Shown one piece after another: positions 46,933 to 57,100 of a DNA stretch of 64,000 nt. The translations under genes were made by a program, and so were the position numbers. The stretch is from assembly GCA_000727475.1 (NCBI GenBank), contig KL647293.1, forward strand, positions 1,438,588 to 1,502,587, read 5' to 3'. Source of the DNA: Sarcocystis neurona. Its lineage: Eukaryota > Apicomplexa > Conoidasida > Eucoccidiorida > Sarcocystidae. Each line of letters begins with the position of its first letter. Within the stretch, counting starts at the first letter, position 1. The notes below the pieces were generated by a model. It had not been told where the DNA came from. It made no database searches and was given only the letters and a program-made list of their open reading frames with translations.

Positions 46933-47766
46933 CTACACTGCTCTTTTGGGAAGAACCACGTTGTTCCGAGACTGAAGCAGCAGCAGCTTTAACTCTTTGT
47001 CTGTGATAGGGAGAGCAACACGTGCAGCGGCACGCCCTGCCGAATACATATCCACGAAATAGCCATGCACCGCACGCAGGAACTGGCTGCGGAGTGCTTG
47101 AGCGGCTCGCCATCCAGTAGGCGGCTTTCGCAAGCATTCGGCAACTTACTGAAAGGTAGCCGTGCCGTACGACTTTGAAACGTTGGCAGAATACGTCCTG
47201 CAGGCTCACGCGACACCTAGCCGGGTTGTGCGCATGCAGGAACACTTGCATATACCTGCAGTGGTAATTGGTAACAAGGATAATGTCAAAAGAGGTAGCT
47301 GACTCCCTGGGAAGCAGTAGCAAGCGTCCAGCAGTGGGCGGTAGCTAAGTGCTAGGGGCAGGCAAAGTCGCGAACGCCCAGAGCACGTAGCAGCTAGCTG
47401 CTGGCAATCCCCTGCATTAGCTAGCTGCCAGCGAAAACCACCAAGCACAAAGGCTATCCAGCTACTGCAAGCACTGGTGAGGGCCAGGCGATACACTCGC
47501 TCCGTGGCTACTTGTCACATGCATGCAGGACCGTTCCAGTCGCTACATGAAATAAACAGCTGCCAAGGGTGTGCAGTGGCAAAAAACCCCCTGCTAGAAT
47601 CGTAGAGCTACGAAGGGACTGCAAAAGGTCTTGGCCAAATGCATGCAGTCACTAGCTGGCAACGGCCAGGAGGAACGTCTTCTGCATGCGTCACCGGTGG
47701 CGTGCCGCAGCGAAGCTGTCGTGATGAACTCTTTGCTCACAATATTCGGAGCGTGTGGCGTAGGCG
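46933..47766 (-). CDS. Three-exon gene of unknown function (3' part)
   Basis: Minus-strand exons at 47766-47695, 47507-47256 and 47144-46933 join with consistent phase 1 at both junctions and AG/GT borders (donors ACCG|GTGACG and TGCAG|GTATAT; first acceptor GTGATTCCTTAG). The peptide runs through APNIVSKEFITTASLRHAT, ERVYRLALTSACSSWIAFVL and a last exon reading RSQFLRAVHGYFVDMYSAGR, ALPITDKELKLLLLQSRNNV, then a TAG. The final exon is free of triplet runs and is clearly protein-like. The TAG is immediately followed by GTAGGA, so splicing just before the stop to a further exon is possible; a candidate at about 46376-46291 (-) reads ICLPLGEDEEDKHQFVCPSP. Upstream exons are not found. No family was recognised. 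Confidence 0.5.
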
Positions 47767-47995
47767 CTAAGGAATCACAGACGGATGTGTACAGATACAC
47801 GTCATCGTATGTGGTCGTCTGGCCGTAGCAGCATTCTACATTCTTCTTCACCCATACGCCTACTTGATTTGGTGCATCTATCTATATATATGCATGTATA
47901 TACTTATGCATACGCATAGATTCCGATATAGTTATACTCGTATATCCGTATGTGTAGACGGGCAGCTATATAGAGAGATAGGAAGTTAGGCACGA

Positions 47996-47998
<3 letters not shown>

Positions 47999-48036
<38 letters not shown>
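47999..48036. repeat. (TG)18 microsatellite
   Basis: Uninterrupted TG dinucleotides. Confidence 0.97.
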
Positions 48037-48037
<1 letters not shown>

Positions 48038-49031
48038 ACGCGTAAAAAAGCCTCTGCCAGCGTGTGGGTAGTTGCACATGTGTATATGTCTCATGTACTC
48101 TGAAATTTCAGAAGCCTCGTAATAGTTCAGTGGCTGGTGAACAGTTCGAATCGCGTGCGTTATATGTGAAACTTCTTACCGGCGGGCCCTGTGGTGTCCG
48201 GAATTACGTGTGTATTACGATATCAATTCAAAACAGTTCTCGACGGTAGGGGGAACAAACGCTTCTACACATACGTACGCGTGTGGTGCACACATGCAGA
48301 AGTGGCACCCCCCAACACGTCATTTCTCTTCTGCGTCTGCCCCGCACATTTGAGTTCCGCATCTACATGTATACACATGTGTGTATACACGTATATAAAG
48401 GTAGTACAGTGAAACGAAGCTAACAATGTGCATACACGTACGTCCATACATGTCGGGTTATATCGTGTGCAATAACGAGCGGGCGCACCAATACACACAA
48501 GTGTGTGCGTAATAAAAAGGTGTACACGAGCGAACACAAACACACGCACATAGAGCTGTATTTTATGGACATACATATATTTATATATTTATATTATTTA
48601 AAGCAGGTACACACAAACATCCCCAAACATGTGTTTACCTGTGTACGTGTACGCATATGTATATATATATATATATTGTGTACCCAAGCCGGTCTGCATG
48701 AACATACATGTATTTACCTGTATACATGTATCTGTAAATACACACATATGTGTATGTACATACACACATATATAGGTGCATGAGCATGTTTATTTATATG
48801 CGTATGCGTGTGGAAGTGGATACCTTACACTAAAGAATGGAGAGGCAGGAAGGTGAACGAGAGGCATACCCTGTGCAACGCAAAGACGAGTGAGACTTCT
48901 GCTCAGGCGAGGACTACCTTCGTTTTTGACAATGTTACGTCCCTCCCGAATAATGTATTTTTTATGTAAAGGCGCCACCATCAGATACAACACAGAGCGA
49001 ATACATTCGTACACATATTTAAGTATACATA

Positions 49032-49063
<32 letters not shown>

Positions 49064-49302
49064 CATATATATACACATGTATATATATATACATATAATA
49101 GTCTACCACGGTACGTGAAACATCTACGTACATACATATACGTATATACGTATACATAATGTACCTCTGTGCGCGTATAATATATACCTATACATATGTA
49201 AGTGACGCACGTGCATACACGTACAGATGATGGAACATTCGTGTGCAGCAAAATAAGAGAATGTTGGACAACAACAGGTCAGATCCGTTTGTACTACCTG
49301 AA

Positions 49303-49486
49303 TACAAGCGTATTATACATGAGTCCCTTTATGCGCAGATAAACAGACGTGTACAGATGAATGGTGATATGTGGAGAGGGAGGGCTCGCCTGGATACATG
49401 CGTATTATACATGAGTCCCTTTATACGCACATAAACAGACGTGTACAGATGAATGACGATATGTGGAGAGGGACGGCTCGCACCAG
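49303..49486. repeat. Two tandem copies of a 92-bp unit
   Basis: TATTATACATGAGTCCCTTTA starts at 49311 and again at 49403, and the match continues through ATAAACAGACGTGTACAGATGAATG and GATATGTGGAGAGGGA with a few substitutions. Recent duplication; no gene is recognised. Confidence 0.9.
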
Positions 49487-50520
49487 AACACGTGAGTTGG
49501 CGTCTACGAAGAAGTTTCCCAACCATCTACGCGGACGGATGCTACACAGAAACGGGTAGTCTCAGCTGCAGCAGCAAGACCTCGCGAAAGTGACATGCCA
49601 TGTCTGCGTGTCAGTGTCTACGGATGTGACACTACTTAACTACCGCTGCACGTGTATATAACTGGAATACGACTGCAAGAACACGTTGTGATACCTATAT
49701 ATATATACATATATAGAAATGTGTATAACATTGTGTAGTTGTACGTTTCACAGGTAATTCTAGTCAGGTCTTTGAACGCTCCTTTCTGTGAGATCTATAC
49801 AAGCACGTGCGTGTACATGTGGGCGTGCACCCAGAGCCTTCGCGTTTTGTACAGTGCTAGGTCACGTGTGTGATGGCCCAAGTGAGTATTCGTTGAGGCG
49901 TTTCATTGCGCGCGGTACACTCCTGGCTCCTGCAGCAGCGGGTCTGTCGCCCCAGGAACTGCTGCTTTTGCAGTTGCTCTTGCATTCTGCAACATCTGCT
50001 GCCGGGGTGTGCTGCTGCAGCCGAAACACCCCGCTGTCGCTGCTGCTCCTGTCCGTCCTGCCGCTGCTGTTGCTACTTCTTCGCAATGTGGGCGCCCGTG
50101 GTAGGGAGTGTCTCCGCCTTTGTGGACGCAGGGTCTCGTCCTTCTTGCTGTCCACACTTCCCGTGTCAGCGTCACCACCACGCGCTACTACTGCTTTGAC
50201 ATTAGGTCACTCAGACGACTGCCGCTATAGTTGCACAGTGTGAGACGTGTCCGGCAATCTGCTGCCGTCGCGCGTGTGCGAAGAAGCTGCGGCACGAAGC
50301 CTTTAGAGTGCTAGTCACGACTTTTCGACGCCGAGACAAAGCGGAAGGCCTGCTCACGAACAGGAATGAAAGTGTTGAGTTGCTACACCGACGACGGGGT
50401 GACTAGAACAGTCTAGACGTAGGGTGTCATCTGTTCCACGCGTGTGGGTGGTCGTGTCCCTTGTCAAGCATCTCCTCCTGGCTGTCACTGTCTGATACGG
50501 CTGTGTATCCAAATGTCGGC

Positions 50521-50847
50521 ATGGAAGGCAGAAACGGCAGCAGACGCGGCGGCAGATGCGGCAGCAGCCGCGGGACAGAAGTGGCAGCAGACGTGGCAGC
50601 AGAAACGGCAGCAGAAGCTGCACCAGAGGCGGCAGTAGACGCGGGAGCAGAGAGGCGTGAGAGGAGGCCCAGCAGCCGCTTCTGCGGTAGTTTCCAGTTA
50701 AACAGACAGCAGCACAAGCTGAAGAGGGATGGTGCGACACTGCCCTGCAGCACCTCCTATGTGCTGGTGTGCAGGCGGTTCCGCACAACGCAGACAAACC
50801 TTCCGCCTGTTCGGCCGGTGTGCACGCGCACACGCATGTACATGTGA
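50521..50847 (+). CDS. Possible small repeat-rich protein or exon
   Basis: ATG-initiated frame of 108 codons. An Arg/Gly start is followed by an Ala/Glu alternation (VAADVAAETAAEAAPEAAVD) and a basic, non-repetitive tail (CGSFQLNRQQHKLKRDGATL; FRTTQTNLPPVRPVCTR). The antisense frame (50753-50427) also looks plausible near its end (FGYTAVSDSDSQEEMLDKGH), so the strand is uncertain. Flanking DNA at 49862-50243 is likewise triplet-rich and open on both strands. No function is inferred. Confidence 0.3.
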   Translation: MEGRNGSRRGGRCGSSRGTEVAADVAAETAAEAAPEAAVDAGAERRERRPSSRFCGSFQLNRQQHKLKRDGATLPCSTSYVLVCRRFRTTQTNLPPVRPVCTRTRMYM

Positions 50848-51039
50848 ACAGACACACAGGCTGGTCGGTTGGTGGGGCACGTCGTTGTTCAAGACTTGTA
50901 GATTACAGCTAGAGTTCGTATATAGAGTCTATTCCGTGTTGCTCCCTCTTCTCCTCGCTCCCCTTCCAGCGCCGTCCTTTGCTCGGCTGTGCACAGAAGT
51001 TCCTAAATACCTAGGCAGAAACATGTACATACTCGACCA

Positions 51040-51151
51040 GTGAAGAATGACAGCCATCGTCGCCCTATATACGAGAACGCCTTTCTGCCACTTCCTCGTG
51101 ATGAGGGACTATGTGGTTGCCGCATTAGGTGCGAGCAGTTTTGGATGAACG
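51040..51151 (+). CDS. Candidate Cys-containing exon
   Basis: A frame reading RPIYENAFLPLPRDEGLCGC and RIRCEQFWMN ends in a strong donor, AACG|GTAAGT, at 51152 (phase 1). CTG-rich DNA follows, as in the confirmed introns, with an acceptor-like CGACCCACAAG near 51275. The 5' border and partner exons are unknown. Plus-strand frames continue to 52093 opposite the secreted-protein gene, so only one of the two models can be right over 51737-52093. Confidence 0.3.
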
Positions 51152-51736
51152 GTAAGTACTACTGCTGCGGTTCCTACAACAGGTACTGCAGCAGCAGCAG
51201 CAGCGGAGGTTTTCCGCTTCCGTACGTTCGGACGAGTTCTTTGCTGCTGTTGCTGCTGCTCCTCGACCCACAAGGATGAAGACTCAACGCAGCAACAAAT
51301 GCACAGGTTTTTCGCCTCTGCACGTTAAGACGTGTTTTCTGTTGGTGCTGCTGCTGCTCGCCCCACAAGGTCGGAGACTCGGTCTTTTTGACCTCGTGGC
51401 CAGTCTCCCACCTTTGCCTGTGGCGCTGTCGCAAGAGAATTACAACTTTTGCTGTTCCTGCTCCAGTGCGAGCGGTTCAGCAGCTGCTGCTGCGTCGGTC
51501 CTTCCGCAAACGCCCGCCCCTGCCTCTGCTGCTGCTTCTCTTCTATAGAAGGCTGCGCGCTGTCCTGTCACTATCCCGTCCTGCTGTGGCCGTTGCCCTC
51601 CAGCCGCTGCTGTTTCTCTCCTTCCTGCTGCTGCTGTTTCTGTCGCTGCTGCTGTTCTGCTTCTGCTACTGTTGCAGTTGCTGTCGCTGCTGCAGTAGCC
51701 GGCCCTTCGTACATGCCAGGCACGGCTGCCCTGCCT

Positions 51737-53242
51737 TCACGCTCTACCTCTACGCGTTCCCCCCCTTCGCTCTCTGGCGTGGCTTGTTCCGACGCAGCAG
51801 ACCGCAGCACCGGTGTCAGCGTCTGCGGAAGCAGCAGTAGGAGCAACCGGGTCAGCAGCAGCAGCATCTGCCGACGCAGCAACGGCGGCTGCACCCCTCC
51901 TCGCGACAGCAGCAAAGACAGCGGCGTGAACACCGCGGCCAAATCGACAATTTTTGCTATTGCTGCTGCTGCTACCCCCAGAAGCATGAAGAGATGGACT
52001 GCTCTTCCTGCTGCTGATGTTTTTCAAAAGAGAAGGTGGAAGAGGAGAAGCAGGAGCACCAGCAGCAGGTCTACTTTCGTTGGGAAGTCGTGACGAGATA
52101 GGTGTGGGCGGCTGCTGCTGCTGCTGCTCATGCGCTGCAGCAGCAAACCGAACAGGGGGAGGTGCACTCTGGGGCAGCAGTGCTTCGTTGGGCAGCTGCT
52201 GCACTCCCAGGCGCTTCTTCAGTCCCACTTGCATGCGACGCTGGGGTGTGTGTACACTAAAAAAAGGAGACAGAGCCACAAGATTCGATAACCACCCCTC
52301 GTAGCACCACACGAAGGCGTCTCCAAGTCGCAGCACCTGCAGCACCAGCAGCAGCACGAGACGCAGAAGTGGAGGATGCAGAAGCAACAGCAAGCACTAG
52401 CGGCAGCAGCAAGCAGCACCCGTAGCAGCAAGCAGCAGTCGCAGCAGCAAGCAGCACCCGTAGCAGCAAACAGCAGCCGCAGCAGCAAGCAGCAGCCGCA
52501 GCAGCAAGTAGCCGCAGCGGCAGCAAGAGATGCACACGTGGAGAACGCAAAAAGCAACAGCAAGCAGCAGCCGCAGCAGCACGCAGCATCACTAGCACCA
52601 GACATCAAATAGGGAAGAGAATTGCAAGCAAGTGGAAGCAGCAGGAGGAGAAGAGCAGTACGCCACTATCAGAAGAAGAACAAAGGGTAGATAAGATTTG
52701 ATCAGCGGCCGGAGGGAGCAGGGGGTACCGAAGAATACCTGCCGGCCAGTGGAAAGCACGCACTGCAGCAGAAGGTGGGGCACCAACAGCAGCAGCAGCC
52801 GCAAATGGAAAAAGTGAGAACCGCAGTCAGCCAAGTGCCGCAGCAGCAGCAAACAGCAGACACAGCAGCAAAGTGCACACAAAGCAGCACCGGGAGCACA
52901 AGGGAGCAACGACTGCTGCCTAACACAACAGCAGCAATAGCAGCACCGAGATAGCAGCAGCAGTAGTAGCGACGACGAGTGGCAGTCGATAACAAGCAAA
53001 CAGACCTGGGGGTGCAACAGCAGTTCAGGCAAGCGCGCGACTTGCATTTCCGCAACGGTCGGCCACGAGAGAGGGACGCTGCAGCTGCTGAGTCCCTGCT
53101 CCAAGACGTCTGCCGGACACACGCGCTGCAGCAGCGCCACCATTTGCTGCTGCTTCTTGTCAGCGGCGACTGCGTGCGCGCAGCACAGCACCAGCAACAG
53201 CAGCACAAGCGAGCTGCAGGGCAGCGGCCGGGCAGAACACAT
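51737..53242 (-). CDS. Putative secreted repeat-rich protein, spliced
   Basis: The minus-strand ATG at 53242 starts MCSARPLPCSSLVLLLLVLC, a classical signal peptide likely cleaved after AHAVA. Exon 1 (53242-53006, 79 codons, phase 0) ends CCCAG|GTCTGT and contains QRVCPADVLEQGLSSCSVPL. A 24-bp exon at 52762-52739 (CVLSTGRQ) with good borders may follow. The next exon starts at 52336 after a CTG-rich acceptor and reads VLRLGDAFVWCYEGWLSNLV, then MQVGLKKRLGVQQLPNEALL, then Gln, Ser and Ala tracts to a stop at 51737. An internal acceptor at 52257 (CTCCTTTTTTTTAG) could trim it. All junctions are phase 0. The intron at 52337-52738 holds 21-24 bp CTG-type repeats. A plus-strand frame (52979-53278) opposes exon 1, but the signal peptide and donor favour the minus strand. 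The secretory route is inferred; no family was recognised. Confidence 0.5.
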
Positions 53243-53459
53243 TCCTTACGTCTGTCTGAAGCCACACAGCAGCGCTGAAAGGTCCAGCGCCACCAGCGGC
53301 CTCTGCAGCAGCAGCAGCACTGGCAGTGTTTCATACGTTAACCTAGGCAGCCCTGGCTCTGCATGCGAAGAGGAACGCGTTCGTAGAGAGAACAAGGCCC
53401 CCACCATCACAGGTGGCTGCGACATAAGCGTGTCCTGCATATTCCACTGTTGAGTTCGT

Positions 53460-53831
53460 CAACAGGCCATGTGTGATGCACACACACTTAGACCTATACA
53501 TATATATATATATATATGAGCGTCCGCAAACAGGGGGATACATGTCTTCCCCTATATCTGTATGTATATCAACTCTCTCTTTCTCTCTCTATATATGTAA
53601 ACAAGCGTGCGTGCACAGAGGAGTATACACGTCTCTCACTACATCCCTGTGTCTCCCTATCTACATATATATAGATATATATGTATTTAAAGACACATAT
53701 ATATAAATAAGAGTGCTCCCATACATGGGTATACACGCCTCTCTATCTGCGTCCAGTTCTCTTTCTGTCTCTCTCTTTATATATGTATATGTATACATGT
53801 AAATAAGAGGGCGCGCATACTGGAGTACACA

Positions 53832-53863
<32 letters not shown>

Positions 53864-54185
53864 GTAAGCAGGCATTTACACACCTCTCTCTCTCCATATA
53901 TCATATATATATATGAACAGGCATGCACACGCCTCTCTCTTTCCATAATATATATAAATATATGTGTAACCAGGCATGCGCGTACACAGGAGTATACACG
54001 TCCGTCTCTACACTATGCCTGTCTCTGTATCCGTTTCTCTCTCTTTTTCTCTTAAGAAAATATATATATATACAGATATCTACATATGTATTGTCCGCTC
54101 GTGTGTGTGTGTGTGTGCAGCTACGTAGAGAAGTAGATACGGAAGGAGAGAAAGTACCCCACACTTCCTCAGTACAGAGATAGTT
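53460..54185. repeat. TA/CT-rich microsatellite cluster downstream of the large minus-strand gene
   Basis: Repeated blocks of TATATATA with CTCTCTCTTTCTC and GAGTATACACGTCTCTC motifs recur about every 90-150 bp (near 53620, 53740, 53830, 53920 and 53990). This forms a loose higher-order repeat between two minus-strand genes. No coding sequence is supported. Confidence 0.65.
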
Positions 54186-54192
54186 GGCATGT

Positions 54193-57100
54193 CTACATAT
54201 CTATACGCACACAATAATGAGAGACGTGCTCCGAAGCGTGCATCACCTGGTGCAATGTTTCTTTCGGCCGCGTCTTCTCCTTCTTGCTCAAGAGCCCGTG
54301 CCTCCGGGACTCCGCTTCCTGTACCTCTGTCGCCGGGCGCTGGTGCTGCATGCGAGACAGCAGCACCGCCGCCAGCAGAGGCCGCAGCAGCACGTGGGCT
54401 TCTTCTTCCCCCTCCTCTTCCTGCTGCCGTTGCGTCTCTCCGTCCTCCACCTCGCCGCGCAGCTGCTGCAGCTCCCGTTGTCGCAGAGAGTCTACCTGGT
54501 GCTGCTGCTTCTTCTTCAGGGCCCGCTGCAGCAGCTGCTGCTTCTTCGAGACGCGCTGCTGCTGCTGCTCCTCCTCCTCCTCCCGCATGCCCTGCTGCAG
54601 CCGCAGTTCTCTGCATTGTCGAGTAGGCCCTGATGGTTGCGGCCTGCCGTGGGTCGTCGATGCGAGGCAGCCACGCCGCAGCAAGCGCCCAGATGTTTGG
54701 CTGCTGTTGTTGGTGCTGCTGCTTCTTCAGCGAGACAGCTAGGCCCTGCTGCAGGCCCGGGGGACCTCCCTTTCCCCACCACGCGTATCGCAGCAGCTGT
54801 GGGTCTCCGGGGAGACGAGACAGCAACCAAGAAACGTGCTTGTCGAATTCTACGCGTCTCTCTGAGTCGTGATCACACTTGGTTCGCAGCTGCCCTTGCT
54901 GCAGCAGCTCGCATAGGACGGCGTTGCCTTCTGTCTGTTTCCTGCTCACCGCTCTCATACTGTCGCTGTTGCTGCCTTTGCCTCCAAGCCCTTCCTGCTG
55001 CCTCTGGCTTTCCCATCTGTTGGAGCTCTTCCCAGACGTGCAGGGCTCACGAAAGATGCTGTCGCTGCTGCTGCTGCTACCCGTGTGGCTGCTGCAGCTG
55101 CTGCTCCTATCGCTGCTGTTGCTGTTGCTTGTGCTGCAGCTCTCCATGCGGTTGCAAAGATACGAAAGTAGCAGCCGCCGCCGCACCCGCCGAGCCTGCT
55201 GCAGCACTTCTATCAGCGGCAGCGGTTGATACGCAGCAGCAGCAGCACCAGCAGCAGCGCACCCGTCTGGCGTGGAAGAAGAGTGGAACGAAGAGCAGCG
55301 ACACTGCAGCGCCATGCGTTGTGCTTCTGGCCTGCAGCAGCACTTCGACCTGCTCTCCCCGGCCGCCTGCAGCAGCCGCTGCTGCTCAAAAAAGTGCTGC
55401 TGCTTCTTCTCCTCCTCCGCCTCTTGTTCACACCCGTCCTGCTGTTCCTGCTGCAGGGACCGTCCTCCCTCCCGCTGGTCGTGTTGCTGCTGTGGACGTT
55501 GTTGCAGTGGCAACAGTTGCTGCGGTGGTGGACGCTGGTCCCGCCTGCAACCCCTCCGCACGCATGCAGCAGCAGCAGTAGATGCAGCGTCGTCAGCAGG
55601 AGACAGGGCAGGCCAGGAAGAGAGGAACAAACACGCTGTTCCGTCTTCTGCTTCCCCTTCTGCTGCATCAGTCTCATCTAGCGAGCTCTCGTCTGCCTCA
55701 TCACCTTCGCCCCATTCTTCTTCTTCCGCCAATGCTTCGTCTTTGTGGGGCGGTCGTCGGTGCACTAGCGGTGCTGCTCTTTTCCTAGGCGCTGCATTCT
55801 GGTTTTCTGCTGCTGCCTTTCGTTTTCTTGAACGAACTATGTTCGCCACTTGCCGAGACTTTCTACTCTGCTGCTGCTCTCCCCACTGCAGCGTTACAAG
55901 CTGCTGCTCTTCCTGCTCCTCCTCCTCTTCTTCCTCTGCTGCTGTTGCACCACCAGCTGATTTTTTTCCTGCAGCTGCTGTCGCCCGATGCCTGCTGCTA
56001 CCCGGCATTAGCTGCTGGCGCGGCACCACCACCACCCCTTCCCCTCTCTGGTGCTCCAGCCCCTGCTGCTGCCGAACCCTCTGCTGCTGCCGAAGCATTT
56101 GCTGGTGTTGCAGCCTGTGCTGTTGGTGCCGCTTGTGTTGCTGGTGCAGCCTCTGTTGTTGGTGCAGCGTCTGCTGCGGACGCAGCCTCTGCTGCTGCTG
56201 CTGCTGTTTCTTCGTCTTTTGCTCCAGCTGCTTTTGGCTTTCCTGCTGCCTGCGCGCCCTCTGCTGCTGCTTGAGGAGCACCCTGGCTCGTGCTGCAGCA
56301 GCAGGTAATGGCGGCGTCCAGCGGAAGTTGAAAGTGCGCGTGTAGCCGTGCCTGCGTCGGTTGAAGTACGAGAGATCTCCCAGGCCGAGGAAGATAGCGT
56401 CGCAGCTGTACGGATTTTTCAGCCGTGCGAGAATCTGCTGCTGCAGGCGCCAGCGATCCTCGTCTACCTCGGGTGCATTGCCACTGCAGTGGCTTCGCTT
56501 TTCTCTGCTGCAGAGACCACCGCCGACGGCGCCACTGCTGCTACCGCTGCCATGGCCGCTGCCGCTGTTGTGCGTACTGCTGCTGCTGTTGGCGCTGCTG
56601 CTGTTGGCGCTGCTGCCGGCGAGGGCGCTAGACCGGTTGTCGGCCTCTGCCGCAGTGCGGGAGCCTGCAGCAGAGCTGCTGCTTCTGTCGTAAGTGTCCG
56701 GGGGCGGCGTATCTGCAGCAGCACCATCCGCCACAGCAGCACCAGCAGCAGCACCTGCCGAAAGCAGCTGATCCCGCGCACTTGCAAGTCCCTGGTTCTG
56801 TTGCAGTTGTTCCTGCTGCTGCAACTGCGCTGGTCGAGGTGCCGTCGACAATTCTACTCTGCCCTCTCTGGTCGTAGAAGGAGCTGCTTCTTTCCCCATC
56901 GGTCCCGAAGCTGCTGCTGCTGCTCCTGCTACTTCGTCTGCAATAATCGTCGTTGCTGCTTCTCTCTGCACGGCAGCTGCCTTCGCTATTGCCGTGGGTG
57001 TCACTCTTGCTGCGGCTTTGTCGTCTTCCTGCGCCGCGGCTGCGGCGAGGTGTCTGTACACCTGAAGCAGCTGTCGGCCACTCCTCGCGCCGAAACGTAG

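Larger units (their letters stand above)
47767..49787. other. Mostly microsatellite DNA with no clear gene
   Basis: Contains the (TG)n tract near 48000, TA blocks (48657-48675 and 49028-49100) and a 92-bp duplication. One coding-like plus stretch after a TTTCAG at 48108 reads KPRNSSVAGEQFESRALYVK and is an orphan exon at best. Confidence 0.5.

Noticed and set aside
54080..54190. C-terminal end of the 1835-codon frame
   Set aside because: It reads into a TG/TA microsatellite (His-Thr repeats) after Gly/Ala noise; the alternative frame ending at 54193 is more plausible.
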